Part shown: positions 8,463 through 15,711 of the stretch, one piece after another
Numbering within the stretch: position 1 is the first letter of the stretch
How the letters are laid out: each line of letters opens with the position of its first letter
NCBI GenBank assembly: GCA_003148945.1
Contig: QGGY01000001.1
Coordinates: 558,001-622,000, forward strand
Reading direction: 5' to 3'
Source of the DNA: Murimonas intestini
GTDB taxonomy: Bacteria; Bacillota; Clostridia; Lachnospirales; Lachnospiraceae
DNA length: 64,000 bases
Translations under genes and position numbers: made by a program
Notes under the pieces: generated by a model
Seen by the model: the letters and a program-made list of their open reading frames with translations, nothing else
What the model was told of the DNA's origin: nothing
The model's database searches: none

Positions 8463-9333
8463 TATCCTGCTGCAAGAGGTTTAGGAAAACTTCGGAAGCT
8501 CTTGAAAATACCTGATAACGTTTCCAGCCGACGATAATGCTCACTTCAAGTTTAGGTTCAAGCGGCCGAAAGCACAGCGGACAGCCTTCAGCGGTCTGAA
8601 TGATCTTATCAAGGACCAGGGCGTATCCGACGTTTTCCTCTACCATGAGAGAAGCCATGTAAGGCAAATTGTAGGTGGCGATGATATTTAACCGGTCATA
8701 TTCCCCACCGCTCCATCCGGCAAATTCGTTGCTTGCCAGTTCCTGGTTGGTAAAGATTAGCGGCAGGTCAAATAAATCCTCCGGCCGGATGGATGCTTTG
8801 GCAGCCAGGGGAGAGTCTTTTCGCATGAGCACACCCCAAGTATCCGCAGCAGGAAGTTTGATAAAGTCATATTTTTGCATAGCGGCAGGTTCAATAAATA
8901 TACCAAAATCCAACAGGCCCCGATCCAGTTTTTCCTCGATATCCTCTGCATGTCCACTGGAGATATGGAAGCGGATCTCAGGGTAATCCTGCTGTATGGA
9001 CTTAATGGTTCTTATCACCAGGCGCATGGCGTCGGTCTCTGCACTTCCGATATAGATATCACCGCTTATGTGTTTGCTGGATGATCGAATTTCAGAGGTT
9101 GTTTTTTCCATCAATTCTATCATCTCTTCAGCTCTTTTTCGTAAAATTAGTCCCTCTTGCGTCAAAGTTATTTTCCGCTTTCCACGTATAAATAATGTCT
9201 TGCCCAGTTCTTCTTCCAGTTCTCTTAACTGCCTCGACAGCGGAGGCTGTGTCATATGCAGAGACTCAGCAGCGGCAGTGATATTTTCTTCTCTTGCAAC
9301 GGCAAGGAAATATTGTAGTACCCGGATATCCAT
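8443..9333 (-). CDS. LysR-family transcriptional regulator (copy 2)
   Basis: 296 residues with the same architecture as the LysR protein encoded at 3537-4433: N-terminal winged helix (AAESLHMTQPPLSRQ), linker and periplasmic-binding-protein-like effector domain (DIYIGSAETD onward). The close similarity indicates a duplicated regulator-plus-reductase cassette. A strong AAAGGAG site lies 6 bp before the ATG. Divergent from it lies a decayed aldo/keto reductase (9412-9764), then a carboxymuconolactone decarboxylase-like gene that could be its surviving target. The 3' end overlaps the hydrolase gene tail-to-tail. Confidence 0.95.
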   Translation of the reverse strand: MDIRVLQYFLAVAREENITAAAESLHMTQPPLSRQLRELEEELGKTLFIRGKRKITLTQEGLILRKRAEEMIELMEKTTSEIRSSSKHISGDIYIGSAETDAMRLVIRTIKSIQQDYPEIRFHISSGHAEDIEEKLDRGLLDFGIFIEPAAMQKYDFIKLPAADTWGVLMRKDSPLAAKASIRPEDLFDLPLIFTNQELASNEFAGWSGGEYDRLNIIATYNLPYMASLMVEENVGYALVLDKIIQTAEGCPLCFRPLEPKLEVSIIVGWKRYQVFSRASEVFLNLLQQDITLNIS

Positions 9334-9347
9334 AAAAAACTCCTTTC

Positions 9348-9390
9348 GCAGAACTGCGTTTTTTGCGGGGCTGTGAATAGTAACTCTATC
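9348..9390. repeat. Shortened copy of a palindromic intergenic repeat
   Basis: Contains GCGTTTTTTGC (9356-9366) and GTGAATAGTAAC plus TCTAT (9373-9389). Both match parts of the 157 bp element at 30607-30763: an identical 11-mer and a near-identical right arm. Here the two parts are only 6 bp apart rather than 38, so this looks like a deleted copy. It lies between LysR copy 2 and the reductase relic, where rearrangement clearly took place. Confidence 0.5.
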
Positions 9391-9411
9391 GTCATACTAT
9401 CATGATTAACT

Positions 9412-9764
9412 ATGCTTTTCAAGTATGAGGAGGCGCTGGAGAAATTAGACATCGGATATATTGATTTCATGTTATTACATCATCCGGGTGCCAGAGATGT
9501 TGAGGCGTATAAGGTCATGGAGCAGTATGTGGCAGATGGAAAGATAAAGTCAGTTGGTTTTTCCGACTGAGCCGATGCCATGGCGTATCGTCGGCCCAGT
9601 TGATTCTTAGATGGGATATCCAGAATGGAGTCATCGTTATGCCGGGTTCCTCGAATCCGGAACATATCAAAGAAAATCTGGATATTTTCGGTTTTGAGCT
9701 TACAGATGATGAAATGGAGCAGATGAAAGCACTCAATCGTGATGAGAAGCACGATTGGTATTAG
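9412..9764 (+). pseudogene. Aldo/keto reductase relic (middle and C-terminal pieces)
   Basis: Two pieces in different frames match the aldo/keto reductase family. The first, 9412-9570, has 52 codons with EEALEKLDIGYIDFMLLHHP and ends DGKIKSVGFSD-stop. The second, 9594-9764, encodes AQLILRWDIQNGVIVMPGSS followed by the usual C-terminal helix and stop. The N-terminal cofactor and active-site Asp/Tyr region is absent, and about 20-25 codons are missing between the pieces. It is divergent from LysR copy 2, mirroring LysR copy 1 and its reductases, and is best read as the ruined target gene of that regulator. Confidence 0.85.
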
Positions 9765-9913
9765 GAAAGAAAGGGGTATGCGTTTGTCATGTTGATTGAA
9801 TAAACTAAAAGTTAATACAATATAAACAAAATTATTCTTCTTTGGAAGAAGGAATTCATATATCATTGTAGTGAACACAAATATAACGCATTAACAAAAG
9901 GAGAATAAAGAAT

Positions 9914-10237
9914 ATGGAAAAGATTGTCCAAACAGCAGGCAGGACAGCATTAGGAGATTTTGCTCCTGAATTTGCACATTTTAACGATGATGTGCTTTTC
10001 GGTGAGAACTGGAATAACCAGGATATTGATCATAAGATAAGATGTATCATTACCGTTGTAGCACTGATGTCCTCCGGTATTACGGATTCATCCCTCAAGT
10101 ACCATCTCATAAATGCAAAGACAGCAGGTGTTACCCAGAAAGAAATTGCAGCGATTATTACCCATTGTGCATTTTATGTAGGCTGGCCAAAGGGCTGGGC
10201 GGTATTTAATATGGCGAAGGAAGTATGGGATGATTAA
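9914..10237 (+). CDS. Carboxymuconolactone decarboxylase (CMD) family protein
   Basis: 107 residues, all-alpha and cytoplasmic. The sequence follows the CMD pattern: DHKIRCIITVVALMSSG, a Lys/His segment (LKYHLINAKTAGVTQKEI) and the terminal helix (THCAFYVGWPKGWAVF). The paired redox cysteines of AhpD are absent; only a single Cys occurs in the ITHCAFYVGWP helix, so peroxidase activity is unlikely. Relatives in Firmicutes often accompany aldo/keto reductases and LysR regulators. An AAAGGAG site lies 9 bp before the ATG. The substrate is unknown. Confidence 0.9.
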   Translation: MEKIVQTAGRTALGDFAPEFAHFNDDVLFGENWNNQDIDHKIRCIITVVALMSSGITDSSLKYHLINAKTAGVTQKEIAAIITHCAFYVGWPKGWAVFNMAKEVWDD

Positions 10238-10339
10238 GTGAGTCACCAGTCCATGAATGACTATTATGGTTCATAGAAAGTATATGGGGTGCTCCAGAAA
10301 AATGGCTCTATATTTTCCTTTAGATTTAGATAGTAAAAG

Positions 10340-10370
10340 GTCAGTCTTCTTCAGGGAGGCTGGCTTTTTA
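10340..10370 (+). terminator. Rho-independent terminator
   Basis: GTCAGTCTT pairs (with G-T wobble) with GAGGCTGGC across a short loop, followed by TTTTT. It lies about 100 bp after the CMD gene and just before the lipoprotein gene, so the lipoprotein probably has its own promoter or is read through. Confidence 0.6.
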
Positions 10371-10402
10371 AGTACTTAAGTATGTGATAGGAGGAAGATG
10401 AC

Positions 10403-10915
10403 GTGAAAAAAAGATACTTCTGTATATTAATGGCAGTACTATCTGTAATTCTGCTGGCTGCCTGTGGAAACAGCGGTGACAGCAGCCAAGAAAATAGTGG
10501 GTCTGTACGTTCGCAGGCTGATAAAGTGACACAGAATAGTGAAGAATCAGGAGGCACACAGATGCAGGGAATAATGATCAATGTAGGCGGACAGAGCTTT
10601 CAGGCAATCTTATATGATAATGAGACAGCAAAGACATTAAAGGAACGGCTTCCCCTGACACTTCTTATGGAGGAACTGAATGGAAATGAAAAATTCTATT
10701 ATCTGGAGGATGGGCTGCCCACGGACTCGGAACATGTAGGGAATATTCAGACAGGAGATATCATGCTGTTTGGTTCGGACTGCCTTGTCCTGTTTTTTGA
10801 TGATTTTAACACCTCTTACAGTTATACCAGAATCGGTCATATTGAAGATTCACAGGGGTTTGCAGATGCACTGGCAGACGGTACTGTGGAAGTTACCTTC
10901 CGTGCGGGAGAATAG
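10403..10915 (+). CDS. Secreted lipoprotein with cyclophilin-like domain
   Basis: 170 residues. A lipoprotein signal peptide ends in LLAAC (lipidated Cys about residue 20), followed by a Ser/Gln/Glu-rich linker and then a roughly 115-residue domain (INVGGQSFQAILYDNETA to the end). That domain matches the cyclophilin-like fold family lacking the prolyl-isomerase active-site signature (PF18050-type). These proteins often occur beside reductases and flavodoxins; their activity is not known. The start is GTG, chosen because a GGAGGAAG site lies 7 bp upstream and the signal peptide begins directly (KKRYF). It should be anchored on the outer face of the membrane. Confidence 0.8.
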   Translation: MKKRYFCILMAVLSVILLAACGNSGDSSQENSGSVRSQADKVTQNSEESGGTQMQGIMINVGGQSFQAILYDNETAKTLKERLPLTLLMEELNGNEKFYYLEDGLPTDSEHVGNIQTGDIMLFGSDCLVLFFDDFNTSYSYTRIGHIEDSQGFADALADGTVEVTFRAGE

Positions 10916-10925
10916 GAGGAATTCT

Positions 10926-11130
10926 TTATGAGAAAGAAAGTGATGGAGAAACAGTCAGCTTTGAAAATATAGAGAAATATCAGGAGAAGTGGTGGCATGA
11001 AGTGAAATGGCGGATGCTTATTTGCAGATCAGGAAAAATAACAGGGATTCCGCAATCAAATCAGCCTTTTTGGTGCATAAAATAAGAGGACATCTTTTAA
11101 AATATCTGTTAAAATATAGAGACAGAATGA
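10926..11130 (+). other. Probable gene scrap between two CDSs
   Basis: A GGAGGAATTCTTT ribosome-site-like sequence precedes an ATG at 10929 that gives only 14 codons. Other frames here encode protein-like stretches (FENIEKYQEKWWHEVK, then in another frame ADAYLQIRKNNRDSAIK and LLKYLLKYRDRM) that would join after a frame change. I read this as the remains of a helical protein gene. The family was not recognised. Confidence 0.3.
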
Positions 11131-11141
11131 GAGGTGGTATT

Positions 11142-11849
11142 ATGGCTATGTGGAGTCCCTGGCGTGGCTGTCATAAATACAGTGAGGGATGCAGATATTG
11201 TTATATTCATAAGGGCGATTCCAGAAGAGGAGTTGATACCGGCAAAATCATAAAAACGGACAACTTTTATGCCCCTGTTGCAAAGAATAAGTTAGGTGTA
11301 TATAAAATGAAATCCGGGCAGGTAGTTTACCTCTGCTTTTCCACGGATTTTTTGATTGAAGAGGCGGATGCATGGCGCAGTGAATGCTGGCAGATGATCC
11401 GGGAGCGCTCGGATCTTCACTTCATTTTTCTGACAAAAAGGATTGAGCGGTTCCCGGACTGCATTCCTGATGATTGGAATGATGGATATGAAAATGTAAC
11501 GGTTGGATGCACGATAGAAAACCAGGACCGTGCAGATTACAGGTTATCTATATTCAGGGAACTTCCTGTTAAGCATAAAAACATTATATGCCAGCCTTTG
11601 ATTGAAAGAGTAGATCTGGAACCGTATCTGGAAGATGTTGAGCTGGTGGTGGTTGGCGGGGAGTCTGATAAGATGGCCCGTCCTCTGGACTATGGCTGGG
11701 TTCTTGATATCAGGGAACAATGCATTGCCCATAATGTTCATTTTGAATTCAGGCAGTGCGGAACCCATTTTATAAAAGATGGGAAGAATTATACCCTCAA
11801 TGTACGGGACCTGTGCAGCCAGGCAAAAAAAGCAAATATTAATTTCTGA
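11142..11849 (+). CDS. DUF5131 family protein (phage Gp37/Gp68-like)
   Basis: 235 residues. Diagnostic features are the N-terminal cysteine group in WSPWRGCHKYSEGCRYCYIH, the STDFLIEEADAWR segment, the FLTKRIERF block, the VTVGCTIENQ block and the VVVGGESDKMARPLDYGWV block. Together they identify DUF5131, found in phages and bacteria. The CxxxxxxCxxC arrangement next to a TIM-barrel-like layout recalls radical-SAM proteins, but the activity is unproven. I chose the ATG at 11142, preceded by GAGAGGTGG; the frame stays open upstream to at least 11007, but that part does not fit the family. It may have arrived on a mobile element. Confidence 0.85.
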   Translation: MAMWSPWRGCHKYSEGCRYCYIHKGDSRRGVDTGKIIKTDNFYAPVAKNKLGVYKMKSGQVVYLCFSTDFLIEEADAWRSECWQMIRERSDLHFIFLTKRIERFPDCIPDDWNDGYENVTVGCTIENQDRADYRLSIFRELPVKHKNIICQPLIERVDLEPYLEDVELVVVGGESDKMARPLDYGWVLDIREQCIAHNVHFEFRQCGTHFIKDGKNYTLNVRDLCSQAKKANINF

Positions 11850-11981
11850 TGGATACCATTTACCGCAGATTTTCATGAGTGGAGGATAAAAATGAAAATT
11901 TTACAGATGTAAAAACAGCAATGGGATATTAATAATTTACGGCTTGTCCGGAAAAATTGGAAGCTGCAAAGGAGACTAACT
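11850..11981 (+). other. Intergenic scrap with an orphan ribosome site
   Basis: GTGGAGGATAAAA directly precedes an ATG at 11892 that opens only MKILQM before a stop. Downstream, TACPEKLEAAKETNYGYI can be read in one frame after two stops. This looks like a decayed gene start, or leader debris, in front of the 11982 gene. No family is assigned. Confidence 0.25.
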
Positions 11982-12893
11982 ATGGATATATTAAAAAAAT
12001 CGAAAGCTTTTGTATATAGAAATGCACGGCCGCTTGATATTGCCAGATGGAATTATCTGTTTGAAAACGGTGACAAACAGGAGGTTATTAAATATCTAAT
12101 GGCTTACCAAAATCCAGATGGCGGATTTGCACATGCTCTTGAACCAGATTGCTGGAACCGGCAGTCAACGCCGGTGCAGACATGGGTTGCCACCAGAATA
12201 GTAGAAGAGATAGGTTTAGAAGATAAAAAGCATCCTATGATTGTTAAAATTTTGAATTATTTAGAAACAACTCCTGATTTTAATGGGAATTTCTGGAGCG
12301 GATTAAATACTGTTCCCTCTAACAATGAATATCCACATGCACCCTGGTGGTCATTCAATGTCCAGGAAGAGTCAGGTTACAATCCTACAGCCAGTTTAAC
12401 AGGATTTATGCTGAAATATGCAGACAGGACCTCGTCTGCATATACTTTAGGAATCCGGCTGCTGAGAGAAGCGTATGACTATTTAATAAGCAGCGCATCC
12501 CTTGAGTCCATGCATGAAGTCTCTTGTTTTGTGGAATTGTATGATTATTTGAAGGATGTTGATGAATTAAAGGTTGTTGATTTAAATATATTTAAAGATA
12601 CGCTGCAGCAGGCAATCGGGAAATTACTGACTTATGATACTTCTCTTTGGAATATAACTTATAGCTGCAAGCCCTCTCTATTCATTCATAGAAAGGAGAG
12701 TGATTTCTACTATGAAATGAAGGAACTCTGTGACTTTGAATGTAAATTCATACAGCAGACACAAAATGAGGACGGGACATGGAGTGTGACATGGAATTGG
12801 AATGAATATCCGGAAGAATGGCCAATCAGTAAAAATTGGTGGAAGACTGATATAATTATCAAAAACTTTAAATATTTAAAAGCATTTCACTAA
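11982..12893 (+). CDS. Alpha/alpha-barrel protein with prenyltransferase/squalene-cyclase-like repeats
   Basis: 303 residues, no signal peptide or membrane segment. It has short repeats of the QNPDGGF type: AYQNPDGGFAHALEPD near residue 42 and QTQNEDGTWSVTW near 266. These are the hallmark turns of terpenoid-cyclase or prenyltransferase alpha-barrels. Catalytic DxDD or zinc-site motifs are not evident, so a binding or unknown enzymatic role is as likely. A GGAGAC site lies upstream. It has no clear operon partner, and the sequence downstream is degenerate. Function unknown. Confidence 0.55.
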   Translation: MDILKKSKAFVYRNARPLDIARWNYLFENGDKQEVIKYLMAYQNPDGGFAHALEPDCWNRQSTPVQTWVATRIVEEIGLEDKKHPMIVKILNYLETTPDFNGNFWSGLNTVPSNNEYPHAPWWSFNVQEESGYNPTASLTGFMLKYADRTSSAYTLGIRLLREAYDYLISSASLESMHEVSCFVELYDYLKDVDELKVVDLNIFKDTLQQAIGKLLTYDTSLWNITYSCKPSLFIHRKESDFYYEMKELCDFECKFIQQTQNEDGTWSVTWNWNEYPEEWPISKNWWKTDIIIKNFKYLKAFH

Positions 12894-12922
12894 ATTTCTC
12901 GAAAAAACTTGATTTCCTCTAA

Positions 12923-13090
12923 ATCCTGTCGGTATACGCTGCCCGTGGCGTTAACCCGGCGCGCTATCTGGCTGGCGATATGTCATTTGCCTTTATCATA
13001 GTATTGATAGTAATAGAGCATATTATTTGCAGTCTGTCTGTTGCTATCATTCGTAAGCCCGTATATAATATATTACAGGAAAAAGAAAAG
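12923..13090 (+). pseudogene. Possible relic of an aquaporin/glycerol-facilitator C-terminus
   Basis: The frame entering the next gene reads AARGVNPAR, then a hydrophobic helix (SFAFIIVLIVIEHIICSL) and a basic tail (IIRKPVYNI). NPA followed by Arg and a final membrane helix is the pattern of MIP channel C-termini, although the spacing is about 15 residues too short. No start or upstream domain is present. It may mark the edge of the inserted two-component cassette. Weak call. Confidence 0.2.
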
Positions 13091-13102
13091 GCGGTGCGGT
13101 CA

Positions 13103-13807
13103 ATGGATAGTAAAATATTGTTAGTAGATGATGAAAAAGACATTGTTGAATTAATAGAAGAAGTTTTGCGTCAAGATAGTTTTGAAAATATCAAGAAAGT
13201 GTACACAGGCATGGACGCTGTTCAGGTATGCCGCGAGTATCAGCCAGATGTGATTGTTTTGGATATCATGCTGCCGGACATTGACGGTATTGAGGTTTGC
13301 AAGCAAATACGGGAGTTCTCTTTTTGCTCAATCCTATTCCTTTCCTCAAAGAATGATGATATTGACAAGATACTGGGATTGTCCTGCGGCGGCGACGATT
13401 ATATCACAAAACCATTTAGCCCACGGGAGATCGTCTATCGTATCAAGGCGCAGCTGCGCCGCCAACAATATCAGTCTGCCATACGGACAGACGCAAAAGG
13501 ACTGCTGACTGTTGGAGGGCTTGTGCTTGATAAAGAAAGCAGCCGGATTTATAAAAGTGGAAAGGAAATCGACTTGACTGGGCGGGAATTCCTTTTGTTG
13601 TCTTATCTTATGGAAAACGCAGATAAGATTATCAGCAAGGACCGGTTATATGAACAGGTGTGGGGTGAATACAGCAGCATTTGTGACAATACAATCATGG
13701 TGCATATCCGCCATATTCGGGAAAAAATTGAGGATACCCCGTCAAGCCCGAAACAGCTGATTACAATAAAAGGTTTGGGCTATAAGCTAAAGAAAAGGAC
13801 TGATTAA
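13103..13807 (+). CDS. OmpR/VanR-family response regulator
   Basis: 234 residues. The receiver (LLVDDEKD acidic pair, phospho-Asp54 in VLDIMLPDIDG, Lys in ITKPF) is followed by a winged-helix output domain (IDLTGREFLLLSYL to GLGYKLKK). Starts at ATG 13103 or an in-frame GTG at 13094 are both possible; the ribosome site is weak (GGCGG). The next gene, its kinase, begins immediately after the stop codon. The likely targets are the FMN-binding/ABC genes downstream, where TTAAGG direct repeats (15217, 15227, 15249) lie at intervals near one or two helical turns. Confidence 0.95.
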   Translation: MDSKILLVDDEKDIVELIEEVLRQDSFENIKKVYTGMDAVQVCREYQPDVIVLDIMLPDIDGIEVCKQIREFSFCSILFLSSKNDDIDKILGLSCGGDDYITKPFSPREIVYRIKAQLRRQQYQSAIRTDAKGLLTVGGLVLDKESSRIYKSGKEIDLTGREFLLLSYLMENADKIISKDRLYEQVWGEYSSICDNTIMVHIRHIREKIEDTPSSPKQLITIKGLGYKLKKRTD

Positions 13808-15220
13808 ATGAAGCAATCCGGCTACCGCACTACTTTTCATATATACTCGATATTTTTCGTGTCGCTGTTGGGGACGCTCCTTGCAGCGTGCTGCCTTTTT
13901 GCCATGCTCATCACTATATCAACCCCAAATGGTAAAAATGTCCGCAGCGATTGGGCTAAAAATTTTACTTTGGATTTTTCGGACTGCATTATCTTTGTGG
14001 ACGGAAGCCCCACAGTAAAACAGACAGGCATAGAACAACTGCGGGATAACCACATCGGACTGCAAATCCTGGATACCGCCGGAAATGAAGTATACGCGTG
14101 CCAAAGGCCGGACAATGCACAGGACTATTACTCCAATACTGACCTTTTACAGCTTAATCAGATAGGACACATTGCTACAGAAGAAATGACCTCATTTGTT
14201 GGCATAGTAACGGAGGGTGAAAAGGACTATGCTTATATTCTTTACTTCCCTTTGAATATTCAAAAAGTAACCATGTACTTGAATGGTGAACGTTTTACAG
14301 GCGGGAAACGGCTTGTTTTCTTAACGACTGGCATTTTATTAACAGCAGTTATTTTTATAGGATTGGCTTATGGATTTTTCATGACAAAAACTATCCGCAG
14401 ATTAATGATGTCCATTGGGGATATTTCGGGACGCTGTTATTTTCCTTTCAAGGCGAAAGGTGCATTTAGCGACCTGTATAACAGCCTGAATGAATTGGAC
14501 GCGGAAGTAAAGGCTAGTGACAAACTGCGTGAAGAAACGGAAAGTCTGCGCCGGGAATGGATTTCTAACATTACACATGACCTAAAGACCCCGTTATCCC
14601 CCATTAAAGGTTACGCAGAAATCTTGCATGATGAAACAGAGAAAACACCGGTGCAATGTAAACGGTATGCGGGTATTATGCTGAAAAATGCGGAATACAT
14701 GGAAAATCTGATCGACGACTTAAAATTAACATGGCAATTAGAAAACGGTATGCTTCCAGTAAACAGAAAGGAACAGAACATTGTCCGCTTCTTGCGGGAG
14801 CTGTCTATAGATATTCTAAACCGTCCCGAATATGAAAACCGCACCATATTATTTGAGTGTATGGAAGAAACAGCACTTTTATCATTTGACGAAAAACTTT
14901 TCACAAGGGTGTTTCAAAATTTAATTATTAATGCTTTTGTACATGGCGAAAAAAATACAGAAGTAACTGTACAAATTTCAACTTCTGAAAGCGAAGTTGG
15001 CATAACCATATCAGACAATGGAAATGGAATGAGCGAGGCAGAAACAGAACGATTATTTGAGCGATATTACAGGGGGACAGATACAGAGAGCAGAACCGAG
15101 GGGACAGGCTTAGGTCTTGCGATTGCAAAAAGCATTGTAGAGCTACACGGCGGTACAATTTCTGTTTCCAGTACCCCCGGCGTTGGGACTTCTTTTTTTA
15201 TCCATTTTCCCGGCAATTAA
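13808..15220 (+). CDS. Membrane sensor histidine kinase
   Basis: 470 residues with membrane helices at about 12-38 and 170-195 enclosing a roughly 130-residue external sensor domain. Then come a linker, HisKA (SNITHDLKTPLSPIKGY, phospho-His257) and HATPase (N-box FQNLIINAFVHG, DNGNGM, GTGLGLAI). It starts at the base after the response regulator stop, so the pair is co-translated. It is probably a sensor of cell-envelope stress or an antimicrobial peptide, judged from the ABC permease/ATPase genes downstream; that function is inferred. Confidence 0.95.
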   Translation: MKQSGYRTTFHIYSIFFVSLLGTLLAACCLFAMLITISTPNGKNVRSDWAKNFTLDFSDCIIFVDGSPTVKQTGIEQLRDNHIGLQILDTAGNEVYACQRPDNAQDYYSNTDLLQLNQIGHIATEEMTSFVGIVTEGEKDYAYILYFPLNIQKVTMYLNGERFTGGKRLVFLTTGILLTAVIFIGLAYGFFMTKTIRRLMMSIGDISGRCYFPFKAKGAFSDLYNSLNELDAEVKASDKLREETESLRREWISNITHDLKTPLSPIKGYAEILHDETEKTPVQCKRYAGIMLKNAEYMENLIDDLKLTWQLENGMLPVNRKEQNIVRFLRELSIDILNRPEYENRTILFECMEETALLSFDEKLFTRVFQNLIINAFVHGEKNTEVTVQISTSESEVGITISDNGNGMSEAETERLFERYYRGTDTESRTEGTGLGLAIAKSIVELHGGTISVSSTPGVGTSFFIHFPGN

Positions 15221-15254
15221 GGTTAATTAAGGCAGAATAAAAATTAGATTAAGG
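15217..15254 (+). promoter_or_regulatory. TTAAGG direct repeats, candidate response-regulator site
   Basis: TTAAGG occurs at 15217, 15227 and 15249, spacings of 10 and 22 bp that place the copies on nearly the same DNA face. OmpR-type regulators often bind such direct repeats. The site spans the kinase stop codon and lies ahead of a hairpin and the FMN-binding/ABC genes. This is inference from position. Confidence 0.35.
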
Positions 15255-15298
15255 TTGACTGTTTACTATGTTAAAGGTAGTGACGGTCAGCCTTTTTT
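15251..15298 (+). terminator. Intra-cassette terminator after the kinase gene
   Basis: AAGGTTGACTG pairs with CGGTCAGCCTT (two G-T pairs) and is followed by a T-run. It separates the regulator/kinase transcript from the FMN-binding/ABC genes. The second two-component cassette has a terminator at the equivalent point (24955-24986). Confidence 0.65.
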
Positions 15299-15323
15299 CT
15301 GTTTGCAGAAGAGGAGGTGGAAC

Positions 15324-15695
15324 ATGAAAAAGAAAAAGGTGCTTTCATTCTTAGCAACGATATTGACTACCGCCCTTGTGTGCTTCGCGGTCTTTGCAAT
15401 ACTGCTGCGCCCGCAGACGTTGGAAATTGGCATGGTGGACTTAAATACGGTTACAGACGGCGAATATATCGGCGTTTGTCAAAACAAGATTTTAATAGCC
15501 GTTGTCAGGGTCTGCGTAGAAAACCATGAAATAACGGGTATTGAAATTTTGGAACATAAGGCTTCTTACAGGGGGCAGGCTGAAACAATCGCCGGAAAAG
15601 TATGCGCCGAACAAACATTAGAGGTTGACGCTGTATCGGGCGCGACGCTTACCAGTGATACCGTTCTGAAAGCAATTGAAAATGCGTTGAAATGA
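15324..15695 (+). CDS. Membrane-anchored FMN-binding domain protein
   Basis: 123 residues. An N-terminal membrane helix (about 7-30) is followed by an extracytoplasmic FMN-binding domain ending in DAVSGATLTS. The S/T-GAT-x-T/S motif is the attachment sequence for flavin, covalently linked through a threonine in Rnf/Nqr subunits and related proteins. The start is the ATG preceded by GAGGAGGTGG; a longer in-frame reading has no ribosome site. It sits between a two-component system and an FtsX-type exporter, an unusual partner for a flavin protein. It may deliver redox state or electrons at the outer membrane face; this is not established. Confidence 0.85.
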   Translation: MKKKKVLSFLATILTTALVCFAVFAILLRPQTLEIGMVDLNTVTDGEYIGVCQNKILIAVVRVCVENHEITGIEILEHKASYRGQAETIAGKVCAEQTLEVDAVSGATLTSDTVLKAIENALK

Positions 15696-15711
15696 CGCAT
15701 GGAAAGTAGGT

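Noticed and set aside
12980..13102. Response regulator with a 41-residue membrane N-terminus
   Set aside because: OmpR-type regulators start directly at the receiver; the extension looks like relic coding sequence joined in frame.
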